Shown here one piece after another: positions 1 through 7,509 of a DNA stretch of 64,000 nt. The DNA lies in contig NZ_CANMZM010000003.1 in NCBI RefSeq assembly GCF_947502395.1, positions 434,001-498,000 of the forward strand, written 5' to 3'. This DNA is from an uncultured Erythrobacter sp. (GTDB lineage Bacteria > Pseudomonadota > Alphaproteobacteria > Sphingomonadales > Sphingomonadaceae). The position numbers and the translations under genes are program-made. The notes beneath the pieces are model-generated. The model was not told where the DNA came from. It was given only the letters and a program-made list of their open reading frames with translations, and did no database searches. Position 1 is the first letter of the stretch. Every line of letters starts with the position of its first letter.

Positions 1-2
1 CT

Positions 3-119
3 GACACCCTTTTGGATGCGATGGCGGCTGAGCCGATCCTTATTGAACGCCCATTGGTGGAAACGGAGAAGGGCGTGGCGATCTGTCGCCCGCAAGACGA
101 GGTTCTTAAACTCCTCTAG
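3..119 (+). CDS. arsC: arsenate reductase-like (ArsC family), C-terminal fragment
   Basis: Only the last 38 codons lie in the window, ending at TAG 117-119; the start is upstream. The reading frame gives a tail with the pattern PILIERPLVET followed by VAICRP and ending EVLKLL. This matches the C-terminal end of the ArsC/Spx-type glutaredoxin-dependent arsenate reductase family, in which a conserved IxRPxV segment follows the catalytic region and a CRPxExV motif is near the end. The catalytic N-terminal cysteine is outside the window. The gene is convergent with the MFS transporter and only 3 bases separate them. It may be an ArsC paralogue rather than a true arsenate reductase. Not in the ORF track because it is truncated. 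Confidence 0.72.
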   Translation, partial: DTLLDAMAAEPILIERPLVETEKGVAICRPQDEVLKLL

Positions 120-122
120 GGA

Positions 123-1517
123 CTATTCGACAGCCGTGCGGTCCGTTGTCAGCACTTCATCGCGGGTCAGGTTGAGCCAGCTGGCAACAGTTACGGCAAG
201 GCAGATCGCGATAATCGAGCCAAAGCCGAGCCAGTCGCTCACTGAATAGAGCCACACGCCAAGTCCCGGCGCATAAATAAAGCTCGCGCCAGCAACGCTT
301 GCAACGATGCCGGAGGCTTGGCCTTGCTCAGCGCGTGTCACCGCAAGCGACGTGCCTGCGGTCGTGCCAGGGCGAAACAATCCGAAGCCGAGCGAGGCGA
401 TGGCAAAGCCCAAGGATAGCGTGAAGATGGTATCCGCAAAACCCAAGATGGCTGTCCCGGCTGCGGCCACAACCAAGCCCCATAAGGTCGCGGCACGCGG
501 CCCGATTTTGAAGCGCGGTATGATGCCCCATTGCGCAAGCAGTGTCGCAAGAGCGCCAAACACCAGAACCAGGCTGACAATCGCGGTGCCTTCGGTCAGA
601 TTGTCGCGCAAGGCCAACCGGTCGAGCACCAGAAATCCGATGATCCCCATAATCATGGCTTGCGCATGGCCGCCGAACAGGCTGGCGATAACCCAATGGC
701 GAAGCCGCGGCTCAAACCACTTGAGCCTTGGTTGATCGCCGTCTGGCAGGCTAGGCCCATTCTCATCCTCATCTTCGCTGTCGGTATCATCGTCAATCGC
801 ATTGGACGCGTTGGCCCCAGAGCTTGGGTCGCCAAAGGTCTTGCCCCGCGCAGAATACTGCGGCTCGTCATTGGGCAAGTGCAGGCGCACAAGGACGAGC
901 ACGATGATGCCTACCAGAGTGAAGAACCAGAACGGCCCTGTCAGACCAATGCCAAAGAATGGCACAATCATAAGCGGGGCAAGGACAGGGCCCACCACTG
1001 TCCCAAGGCCAAAGCTAGACGCGACAAGCGACAAAGCCTTTGTGCGCTCAGAGCGCGGCGTACGCGCAGCGACATAGGCTTGCACGGCGGGCGGGGCCGC
1101 GCTGCCAAATCCGCCATAGGCACTTCGGGCAATCGCAAACAGGATGAGGGTCCAAGTGCCTGCAAGCCATCCGGAAAGCCCCATCCAAAGGACCGCTGCG
1201 CACAGCGACATTGAAACGATAAACCCGATTAGCCCAAGAGCCATCATCGCCTTACGCCCGCGCTTATCAGACCGTCTTGCCCAAATCGGCGCACAGGCGA
1301 CCCAAAGCAATGCCGACCAAGAATAGGCCAGGCTAATCCAAACATCGTTGATTTTAAGGGCCGTGCCGACCGAAGGCATGACCGAATGCATGGCCGTGTT
1401 ACCGGCTGCCGCCACCAACATCACCATGAACAGCAGAGCCATGCGCCCATTGGAAATGGCGCCGTGGCTTGTCGCCGCTTCAGAATCTGGTCGGCTAGAC
1501 GGGTTTGTCTTGGACAT
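123..1517 (-). CDS. MFS family transporter
   Basis: A protein of about 464 residues with roughly twelve hydrophobic segments. The loop between helices 2 and 3 carries an MFS-type motif (ARRSDKRGRK), and the glycine-rich helix 5 and the symmetry of the two halves fit the drug/metabolite:proton antiporter group (TetA/DHA1-like). The central cytoplasmic loop holds a very acidic insertion (DDDTDSEDEDE) of about 25 residues. I prefer the ATG at 1515-1517 to the upstream GTG at 1521-1523; no strong ribosome binding site decides it. The substrate cannot be read from sequence. The gene is convergent with the arsC-like gene. Confidence 0.85.
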   Translation of the reverse strand: MSKTNPSSRPDSEAATSHGAISNGRMALLFMVMLVAAAGNTAMHSVMPSVGTALKINDVWISLAYSWSALLWVACAPIWARRSDKRGRKAMMALGLIGFIVSMSLCAAVLWMGLSGWLAGTWTLILFAIARSAYGGFGSAAPPAVQAYVAARTPRSERTKALSLVASSFGLGTVVGPVLAPLMIVPFFGIGLTGPFWFFTLVGIIVLVLVRLHLPNDEPQYSARGKTFGDPSSGANASNAIDDDTDSEDEDENGPSLPDGDQPRLKWFEPRLRHWVIASLFGGHAQAMIMGIIGFLVLDRLALRDNLTEGTAIVSLVLVFGALATLLAQWGIIPRFKIGPRAATLWGLVVAAAGTAILGFADTIFTLSLGFAIASLGFGLFRPGTTAGTSLAVTRAEQGQASGIVASVAGASFIYAPGLGVWLYSVSDWLGFGSIIAICLAVTVASWLNLTRDEVLTTDRTAVE

Positions 1518-1596
1518 CGCCACAGCCGCTAGGCCAGTGGCGCGCGCGGATCAATCGGCGATTGGCCTTTAGGGAATTGTCCTGCGTACCAAGATC

Positions 1597-2427
1597 TTAG
1601 CCAAATGTGTCTTCGATCGCCTCGACGCTCGGTCCGGAAAGCTGGCCAAACATCGCGACAGCGACGGCACACAAGACCATGCCATAGATCATTCCGGTGA
1701 GGCCGCTGGCAAGGCCAAGGATCAATGCGGAAACCAACTCACTCCCAGCGAGCGATGCGACCACACCAAAGATGCCGGTGAAGATAAGGCTTGCCACAAC
1801 CATGATCACGATGATCACGATCCAGAATCCCATGATCGGCCACTGCTTTGGTTTGGTCAGCGCAAAGCTCTTGGTCAGCGCAGTGATCGGGTTGAGCGTT
1901 CCATCAAGCACCAGCACCGGCATCGCCATAGAACAGCGTGCAGCAAGCCAGGCGACGAACAATACAACCGGAATGAATCCAATGAATCCGATAAACGCCG
2001 AGCCCGCGAGACCAGCCAGCAGGGAGATCGGCACGACAACAGCTATCGCACCCAGAAAATACATAACAAAGAACATGATCGCGATTGCAAAAAGGCTGGG
2101 AACCGTTCTGATCCCAGAGCCGAGAGCTTGGCCTACCGTCGGCCTGGCATCGCCCATCAGTGCAACCATTGCAGCATAGCCCGCAAATTGGAATACCACA
2201 GAAAACAGACCGCCGCTTATGAGCGGGCCAGCCATGCTTCCCATCTGCGCTGCGACCACGTCAGGATCGGCGGTAGGGTCGACAATTGCCTGCAGATCGG
2301 GGACCAGCATGTAGAGCGCCACATTCGGCAGCAGTAGAAAGACGGCCGCCACGATCAGTAACAGCGAGAAGTTGGCCTGGACCAGTTCGACCGCACGCGA
2401 CCAACAGCTGTTCATATCAAAATTCAT
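1597..2427 (-). CDS. polytopic membrane protein of unknown function
   Basis: A protein of 276 residues with about six hydrophobic segments, including long Gly/Ala/Ile/Val helices, and an N-terminal amphipathic stretch ([15 protein letters not shown]). The pattern resembles uncharacterised membrane proteins sometimes labelled glycerophosphoryl diester phosphodiesterase membrane domain or DUF975-like, but I cannot assign a family firmly. The start at MNFDM is chosen over the longer ORF (MRQGDA) because AAGGGGA sits five bases upstream on the minus strand. It is divergent from lipB, so the short gap holds both promoters. Confidence 0.7.
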   Translation of the reverse strand: MNFDMNSCWSRAVELVQANFSLLLIVAAVFLLLPNVALYMLVPDLQAIVDPTADPDVVAAQMGSMAGPLISGGLFSVVFQFAGYAAMVALMGDARPTVGQALGSGIRTVPSLFAIAIMFFVMYFLGAIAVVVPISLLAGLAGSAFIGFIGFIPVVLFVAWLAARCSMAMPVLVLDGTLNPITALTKSFALTKPKQWPIMGFWIVIIVIMVVASLIFTGIFGVVASLAGSELVSALILGLASGLTGMIYGMVLCAVAVAMFGQLSGPSVEAIEDTFG

Positions 2428-2496
2428 CGCGTCCCCTTGGCGCATTTACGCGCATTGACTCTTGATCTTAACCGACATTGCCCCCACGCAAACGCA

Positions 2497-3198
2497 ATGG
2501 CAACCGCTGCTCAGATTTTGCCCCAAACGTTGAACGCTGCGAGTCTCGAATGGCAGCGCGAAAACGAGCCTGTGCCCTACGGACGGGCATTGGAGGCTAT
2601 GGAGGCGCGAAACACAGCAATCTCGGCCGTGGAGGCTTGCGAACAGATTTGGCTGCTCGAACACCCGCCGGTCTACACCGCTGGCACCAGTGCTGATAAG
2701 AGTGAGCTTGTTGATCCGCGCTTCGAGGTGGTCGAGACGGGACGCGGCGGGCGCTACACCTATCACGGGCCGGGTCAGCGCGTCGGCTATCTCATGCTCG
2801 ACCTTGGGAAGCGCGGAAAGGATGTGCGCTGTTTCGTCCATGCGATTGAAGGTTGGGTGATCGACACGCTATCGGATTTCGGTGTGGAGGCATGGCGGGC
2901 CGAAGGGCGTGTGGGAATTTGGTGCGAAGACATCGATGGGCGAGAAGCCAAGATTGGCGCCATTGGTGTGCGCGTGCGCCGCTGGGTGACGATGCACGGA
3001 TTCTCGGTCAATCTCGATCCGGACCTGACGCATTTTGGCGGGATTGTCCCTTGCGGTATCGACGAATTTGGTGTCACCAGCCTTGCGCGGCTGGGCAAGA
3101 ATGTCTCGACTGATGCTTGGGACGAAGCGCTGATCACGCGCGCGGACGGATTTTTGGGTGCGCTTGAGGCGGCCCGGCAGAGGACATGTCGAACATGA
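2497..3198 (+). CDS. lipB: octanoyl-[acyl-carrier-protein]:protein N-octanoyltransferase LipB
   Basis: LipB moves octanoate from acyl carrier protein to the lipoyl domains of 2-oxoacid dehydrogenases and GcvH, the first step of lipoate assembly in the cytoplasm. The 233-residue product has the family signatures in order: [23 protein letters not shown], the lysine-containing KIGAIGVR with MHGFSVNL, and GIVPCGI with the acyl-accepting cysteine. The start at MATAAQ (codon 21 of the track ORF) gives a family-typical length; the longer ORF would extend into the divergent gene's control region. The stop overlaps the next gene by ATGA, suggesting translational coupling. Confidence 0.95.
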   Translation: MATAAQILPQTLNAASLEWQRENEPVPYGRALEAMEARNTAISAVEACEQIWLLEHPPVYTAGTSADKSELVDPRFEVVETGRGGRYTYHGPGQRVGYLMLDLGKRGKDVRCFVHAIEGWVIDTLSDFGVEAWRAEGRVGIWCEDIDGREAKIGAIGVRVRRWVTMHGFSVNLDPDLTHFGGIVPCGIDEFGVTSLARLGKNVSTDAWDEALITRADGFLGALEAARQRTCRT

Positions 3199-3545
3199 AG
3201 ATTGTTCAGGGTTTGGCGCTGGCAGCGCCGCTGCTTTTGCTTACCGCCTGCGAAGAGGAAGCGCCCGAGCCGATTGCAGCGGAGACCGGCGGAGAGGCCG
3301 CTGGGGAAGTCTTAGGCGGGACGATCAGCGATGAGATGATCCCGCTGGAGGAGCTTACATCGACATCTCCCCCAGCGGAGCGCTCGGCCAGCGAAAGCTC
3401 GGACGGAGGAAGGGCAGCTCCTCAGGATGAACCCGTCGAGACGATTGCGACTGAGCCCACCGGGCCGATTACGGGTGGTCCAGTGCGCCCAGAGCCAGAA
3501 ACGCCAGAGGCCGAGCCAATTGGTGATGGCCCGGCCTCTCAGTAG
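3195..3545 (+). CDS. small acidic lipoprotein, unknown function
   Basis: A predicted lipoprotein of 116 residues. The N-terminus is a signal peptide with a lipobox (LLLLTAC), and the mature part is low-complexity, rich in Glu, Pro, Ala and Gly, with no recognisable domain. The start is the ATG overlapping the lipB stop (ATGA), which suggests it is translated by coupling with lipB. It may be an anchored, extended periplasmic or surface peptide. I do not recognise a family. It ends 12 bases from the convergent OYE gene. Confidence 0.7.
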   Translation: MKIVQGLALAAPLLLLTACEEEAPEPIAAETGGEAAGEVLGGTISDEMIPLEELTSTSPPAERSASESSDGGRAAPQDEPVETIATEPTGPITGGPVRPEPETPEAEPIGDGPASQ

Positions 3546-3557
3546 CTCACGCGACGC

Positions 3558-4673
3558 TCAAGCTGCGCTTGCGGCTGCTTTTTCCTCTTCCATCGTTGGA
3601 TAGTCGATGTAGCCCTCTGGGATCGGGAAATACCAGCTCTTGGGTACGTCCTTGTTCGGGTTGAATGCGGCACCCGCCGCGATCCGTTTGTCGAGGTCGG
3701 GGTTGGAGATATAGGGGCGGCCGAAACTCACCGCATCGCAGCGCCCGCTCGACACATCATCGTCGGCTTCCTGTGCGGAGTAATCTGAATTGAGGATCAG
3801 CGCGCCGGAGTAAAGGCCGCGGATCAGCGCATCCTGCTTGGGCACATCGGTCTGACCAAAAGTACCATTGGGGCCCGGCTGGCGCAGTTCAAGATAAGCG
3901 AGACCAAGATCATTGATCACCTTGGTTGCAGCGCCAAAGATGCTTTCCGGATCGCTGTCATCGGTGCCTTGGCTGTCGCCATTGGGAGAAAGGCGGATAC
4001 CCACCTTGTCCGCGCCCCAGACATCGACCAGTCGCTCGAGCACTTCGCGCATGAAACGAGTGCGGTTTTCAGGCGAACCGCCATACTCGTCTTCGCGGTG
4101 GTTGGTGCCGTTGCGCAGGAACTGGTCGACCAGATAACCGTTCGCGCCGTGGAGTTGGACACTGTCAAAACCGGCCTTCTTGGCGTTTTCAGCTGCGCGC
4201 TGATAATCATCCAGCGTGCGGTTGATATCGTCCTTGGTCATCGCGCGAGCGACATCATATTCTTGCCGTCCCACCGGCGTATGCGCTTCGCCGGGGGCCT
4301 TGGTTTCGCTGGCCGAGAAAGGGCGCTCGCCGTCGAGGAAATAGGACGAGACGATCCGGCCCATATGCCAAAGCTGCATGGAGAAGAGACCGCCTGCTTC
4401 CTTCACGCCTTCAACGATTGGCTTCCACGCTTCGGTCTGTTCATCGCTCCAAATACCGGGGGCAGATGGCCAGCCGAGCCCCTCGGTGCTGATGCCGGTT
4501 GCCTCGGTCAGGATCATGCCTGCGCCCGCGCGCTGCTTGTAATAAGTCCCCATCATTTCATTGGGCACAAACATCGGCTTTGCAGCACGGCCGCGAGTGA
4601 GGGGAGCCATGAAAATACGGTTCTTGGCTTCGAGCGCCCCCATTTTGAGCGGCTGAAAAAGAGCGTCATGCAT
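3558..4673 (-). CDS. Old Yellow Enzyme family alkene reductase (FMN, NADH/NADPH)
   Basis: A 371-residue protein of the NADH:flavin oxidoreductase family, a single TIM barrel binding FMN that reduces activated C=C bonds (enones, maleimides) or nitro compounds. Visible signatures are LFQPLKMGALEAKNRI and MAPLTRGRA at the N-terminus, the substrate-binding HGANGYLVDQFL with NHREDEYGG around residues 175-200, ENRTRF just after it, and a C-terminal FGRPYISNPDL. It resembles NemA/XenB-type ene reductases. Physiological substrate unknown. It is read divergently from the EamA transporter. Confidence 0.92.
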   Translation of the reverse strand: MHDALFQPLKMGALEAKNRIFMAPLTRGRAAKPMFVPNEMMGTYYKQRAGAGMILTEATGISTEGLGWPSAPGIWSDEQTEAWKPIVEGVKEAGGLFSMQLWHMGRIVSSYFLDGERPFSASETKAPGEAHTPVGRQEYDVARAMTKDDINRTLDDYQRAAENAKKAGFDSVQLHGANGYLVDQFLRNGTNHREDEYGGSPENRTRFMREVLERLVDVWGADKVGIRLSPNGDSQGTDDSDPESIFGAATKVINDLGLAYLELRQPGPNGTFGQTDVPKQDALIRGLYSGALILNSDYSAQEADDDVSSGRCDAVSFGRPYISNPDLDKRIAAGAAFNPNKDVPKSWYFPIPEGYIDYPTMEEEKAAASAA

Positions 4674-4741
4674 TGGTGGATATCCTCCAGATCAGTTTCA
4701 TTTGGCTATTCACTTGGAGGCGATCGGGCTAGGGCGCAAGC

Positions 4742-5686
4742 ATGGAAACGGTTGAACGCCAAGAAGAGAAAGTTGCGAGCAAGCTTATTGCTCCTCCATC
4801 GGCTGTGCGCTCTGCCATGCTTTTCAGTGCGCTCTTGCTGGGCAATGTGGCGCTTGCTTTGGGGCCATGGCTGGTGCGGCTTGCCGATACGGGAGAGGTG
4901 AGTTCGGCCTTCTGGCGATTGTTCCTGGCGCTGCCGTTTTTGGTGCTGTTTGCACGCATGGCGGGACAGCCCATGCGGGGCCTGCCGAAGAAGACGCTGA
5001 TCGTGGTGGCGATCGGCAGCATTGCCTTCGCAAGCGACTTGGCCAGTTGGCACATCGGGATTGAGATGACGCGGCTGGGCAATGCAACGCTGTTCGGCAA
5101 TGGCGGCTCGATCATCCTGTTGTTCTGGGGCTTTATCGTCGCACGCATGATGCCCAAGGGCTTCGAATGGCTCGCGATAGTCTGTGCGCTTGGCGGGGCA
5201 GGGATCCTGCTGGGGCGCTCTTTGGAGATTTCCGCTGAGACCTTCGTCGGCGACCTGTTCTGCATCACCGCAGGCCTGCTTTACGCGGTCTATCTCCTCA
5301 CCTTGCAGAAGGAACGCAGCGCATATGGATCATGGAGCTTGCTCGTCTGGGTAAGCATTTTCGCCTGCCCCTATTTGCTTGGCATCGCGCTGATGTTGGG
5401 AGAACCCGTGTGGCCGACCGATTGGACGCCGATTATCGTGCTGTTTGTGACCAGCCAGCTGATTGGGCAGGGGCTGATGGTCTATTCTTTGGGCCACTTC
5501 CCGCCGCTGATTATCGGGCTGACGCTGCTGACCCAACCCGCGATTGCAGCGGTGATTGGGTACTTTGCGTTTGACGAAGTTCTGAGCGCGCTGGATGTTG
5601 TGGGAATGCTGCTTTTAGGGAGCGCGCTTGTTGTGGCGCGGGTGGCTCAATCCAAACCCGTCACCCCAGCGAAAGGTGGGGTCTAG
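4742..5686 (+). CDS. EamA/DMT family transporter
   Basis: A 314-residue inner-membrane protein with about ten hydrophobic helices arranged as two EamA-type halves, each ending in a Gly/Ala-rich helix (for example QLIGQGLMVYSLG and LTQPAIAAVIGYFAFDE). The family exports metabolites or amino acids; the substrate is not predictable here. The last nine codons and the stop lie inside a palindromic repeat (5659-5688). The C-terminal tail PVTPAKGGV is therefore repeat-derived and probably not ancestral. Confidence 0.85.
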   Translation: METVERQEEKVASKLIAPPSAVRSAMLFSALLLGNVALALGPWLVRLADTGEVSSAFWRLFLALPFLVLFARMAGQPMRGLPKKTLIVVAIGSIAFASDLASWHIGIEMTRLGNATLFGNGGSIILLFWGFIVARMMPKGFEWLAIVCALGGAGILLGRSLEISAETFVGDLFCITAGLLYAVYLLTLQKERSAYGSWSLLVWVSIFACPYLLGIALMLGEPVWPTDWTPIIVLFVTSQLIGQGLMVYSLGHFPPLIIGLTLLTQPAIAAVIGYFAFDEVLSALDVVGMLLLGSALVVARVAQSKPVTPAKGGV

Positions 5687-5688
5687 GG
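5659..5688 (+). repeat. palindromic REP-like element, copy 1
   Basis: A 30-base element containing the stem CACCCC...GGGGT around CAGCGAAAGG. It matches the reverse complement of copy 2 (6008-6037) at 28 of 30 positions. It forms the 3' end of the EamA gene and includes that gene's stop codon. Confidence 0.8.
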
Positions 5689-5711
5689 CCACAATCGGTT
5701 AAGTTTGCCCA

Positions 5712-6004
5712 ATGCAGCGCGGCGGCTACGTCTACATCATGACCAACAAACGCTACGGCGTGATGTACATCGGTGTGACCCGCGACAAGCCGCTCGGGTC
5801 ACTCAGCACCGCGAGGGCAGAGGGAGCGAGTTCACTTCAAAGTACCGCTGCACAAGCCTCGTTTAGGTCGAAGAGCACCCCACGATTGAAGAGGCCATCG
5901 CCCGCGAAAAGGCCATGAAAGCTTGGAAGCGCGAATGGAAGATCGAGGCAATAGAGAAGCAGAACCCTGCGTGGGAGGACCTCTACTTCAAGCTTTTGTC
6001 ATAA
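5712..6004 (+). pseudogene. GIY-YIG family endonuclease, frameshifted and interrupted
   Basis: The first frame starts at ATG 5712 and gives MQRGGYVYIMTNKRYGVMYIGVT, the typical start of the small single-domain GIY-YIG (UPF0213/YhbQ-like) proteins. After roughly VTRDK the family sequence continues only in another frame: ARVTQHREGRGSEFTSKYRC, then an in-frame TAG, then EEHPTIEEAIAREKAMKAW and a normal end ...DLYFKLLS at TAA 6002-6004. The total of 293 bases is one short of a multiple of three, so one net base is lost, plus one amber codon. Residues expected for catalysis (paired Tyr motif, Arg, Glu in EAIAREK) survive in pieces. The decayed gene is bracketed by two inverted copies of one palindrome. 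Confidence 0.85.
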
Positions 6005-6007
6005 CCG

Positions 6008-6037
6008 CCCGAGACCCCAGCTTTCGCTGGGGTGACG
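6008..6037 (-). repeat. palindromic REP-like element, copy 2 (inverted)
   Basis: Reads ACCCCAGCTTTCGCTGGGGT at its core. Inverted relative to copy 1 with 28/30 identity, starting four bases after the GIY-YIG pseudogene stop. Confidence 0.8.
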
Positions 6038-6051
6038 AAAAAAAGAGAAAC

Positions 6052-6103
6052 CGTCATGCCAGTGGAGTCATAGACGGCCGTAGGCCACCGCTGGCATCTA
6101 GGG
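6052..6103 (+). repeat. expanded palindrome related to the REP-like elements
   Basis: Begins CGTCATGCCAG and ends CTGGCATCTAGGG. The outer bases CGTCA and TCTAGGG match the ends of copy 1, but the hairpin loop is expanded to about 28 bases. It looks like a third member with an enlarged stem-loop, lying between the pseudogene and a small hypothetical ORF. Confidence 0.55.
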
Positions 6104-6106
6104 CGC

Positions 6107-6283
6107 TCATACTCGTTCAAAAACAACAAAAACACCGTTTGAAACTTCTTCAAAAGCGAATGTGTAGCCTCCCCCTTCATAGATTCGGAAATCGCGGGGT
6201 TGACCATACAATGGGTCACGCAAAGAGACGGTTCTTGAGTGTTTGGTGCATACATTCCAATAGTTGCACGGCCAATGCGGCAT
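6107..6283 (-). CDS. short hypothetical protein
   Basis: A 58-codon ORF (MPHWPCNYWN...GVFVVFERV) preceded by AAGGCGAGG just before the ATG. The composition (Trp, Tyr and Phe spread through the chain, balanced charges) looks more protein-like than a shadow frame and nothing else is coded here, but I recognise no family. Its stop lies four bases from the expanded palindrome. Codon use is AT-richer than the neighbours. It could equally be non-coding. Confidence 0.33.
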   Translation of the reverse strand: MPHWPCNYWNVCTKHSRTVSLRDPLYGQPRDFRIYEGGGYTFAFEEVSNGVFVVFERV

Positions 6284-6357
6284 AGCCTCGCCTTGTATAG
6301 GTGTTCCGGCGAACCGCCACCCTTTCAGGCGATTGAAAAGCGAGGCCTTTAGAGACC

Positions 6358-7356
6358 TCACCCCCTAAACTTCACAAAGCCCAAATCGCCCTGACCCACA
6401 GTCCCGCTGGCCATCTCGAGCATCTTGTCGAGGCTCTTCTTCGCTTGCACGCGCAGCTCCTCGTCCATTTCGATGCGTGGTTCCAGGTCGCAAAGGGCGG
6501 TGTACATCTTCTCCATGGTGTTGAGCGCCATGTAGGGGCAGATGTTGCAGTTGCAGTTGCCGTCGGCACCGGGCGCTCCGATGAAGGTTTTCTCAGGCAG
6601 CGCCTTTTCCATCTGGTGCATAATGTGCGGCTCGGTCGCGACGATCAGTGTGTCGCCTTCGAAGCTTTGCGCGAATTTCAGAATGCCGCTGGTCGAACCC
6701 ACGTAATCGGCGTGGTCGACAATCGCTGGCGGGCATTCGGGGTGCGCAGCAACCGGCGCGCCCGGGTGCTGTTCTTTGAGCTTGAGAAGCTCGGTCTCAG
6801 AAAACGCCTCATGAACCACACACACGCCCGGCCAAAGCAGCATTTCGCGGTTGAAATTGCGGGACAGCCAGCCGCCCAAGTGACGGTCGGGGCCAAAGAT
6901 GATCTTTTGGTCTTCCGGGATCTGCGCAAGGATCGTCTCGGCGCTCGAGCTGGTGACGATGATGTCGCTGAGCGCCTTCACCTCGGTTGAGCAATTGATG
7001 TAGGTCAGCGCAATGTGATCGGGGTTTGCCTCACGAAAAGCCTTGAACTTCTCTGGCGGGCAGCTGTCTTCAAGGCTGCACCCTGCGTCCATATCGGGCA
7101 GGATCACGGTCTTCTCTGGCGAGAGGATCTTGGCGGTTTCGGCCATAAATTTGACCCCGCAAAACAAGATCACATCTGCGTCGGTCTCTGCAGCCTTGCG
7201 CGATAACTCAAGGCTGTCGCCCACGAAATCGGCAATGTCCTGAATATCGGGCGTCTGGTAATAGTGCGCGAGGATCACCGCGTTGCGCTCTTCCTTAAGG
7301 CGCTTGATTTCCGCGTGGAGCTCTGCCCCGCTTGGCACTTTGCTTTCAAAACTCAT
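6358..7356 (-). CDS. nadA: quinolinate synthase NadA
   Basis: NadA condenses iminoaspartate with dihydroxyacetone phosphate to quinolinate in de novo NAD synthesis, using a 4Fe-4S cluster. The 332-residue length is typical. Visible are AHYYQTPDIQDIADFVGDSL (residues 30-49), the cluster cysteine region FCGVKFMAETAKIL (Cys66), HPECP followed by ADYVGSTSGI, and the C-terminal CNCNICPYMALN. No nadB or nadC is adjacent, so the rest of the pathway must be elsewhere. It is divergent from an acyl-CoA ligase across a gap that carries a strong dyad (7429-7447). Confidence 0.96.
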   Translation of the reverse strand: MSFESKVPSGAELHAEIKRLKEERNAVILAHYYQTPDIQDIADFVGDSLELSRKAAETDADVILFCGVKFMAETAKILSPEKTVILPDMDAGCSLEDSCPPEKFKAFREANPDHIALTYINCSTEVKALSDIIVTSSSAETILAQIPEDQKIIFGPDRHLGGWLSRNFNREMLLWPGVCVVHEAFSETELLKLKEQHPGAPVAAHPECPPAIVDHADYVGSTSGILKFAQSFEGDTLIVATEPHIMHQMEKALPEKTFIGAPGADGNCNCNICPYMALNTMEKMYTALCDLEPRIEMDEELRVQAKKSLDKMLEMASGTVGQGDLGFVKFRG

Positions 7357-7428
7357 TGATGCATCCCTGAGTAGTTGGCCTGCTAACTATCTTGCGCTTT
7401 AGATAGGCATAATTGCGGGCATTTGCGA

Positions 7429-7447
7429 GTGTGGATTTGATCCACAC
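7429..7447. promoter_or_regulatory. perfect dyad in the nadA / acyl-CoA ligase intergenic region
   Basis: GTGTGGAT-TTG-ATCCACAC is a perfect 8+8 inverted repeat with a 3-base spacer. It is flanked by direct repeats TTTGCGA at 7422-7428 and 7450-7456. It sits between two divergent genes, about 70 bases before each start, as expected for a dimeric regulator site. The cognate regulator is unknown. Confidence 0.55.
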
Positions 7448-7509
7448 ACTTTGCGAATGACTCGCGCGAATTCTGTGCTAGCCTCCTGCCCAATGGAGGG
7501 GAAATCGCA

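Noticed and set aside
5923-6285. 120-codon + strand ORF after the GIY-YIG gene
   Set aside because: It runs across the pseudogene end and two palindromes in the wrong frame; no coding character.
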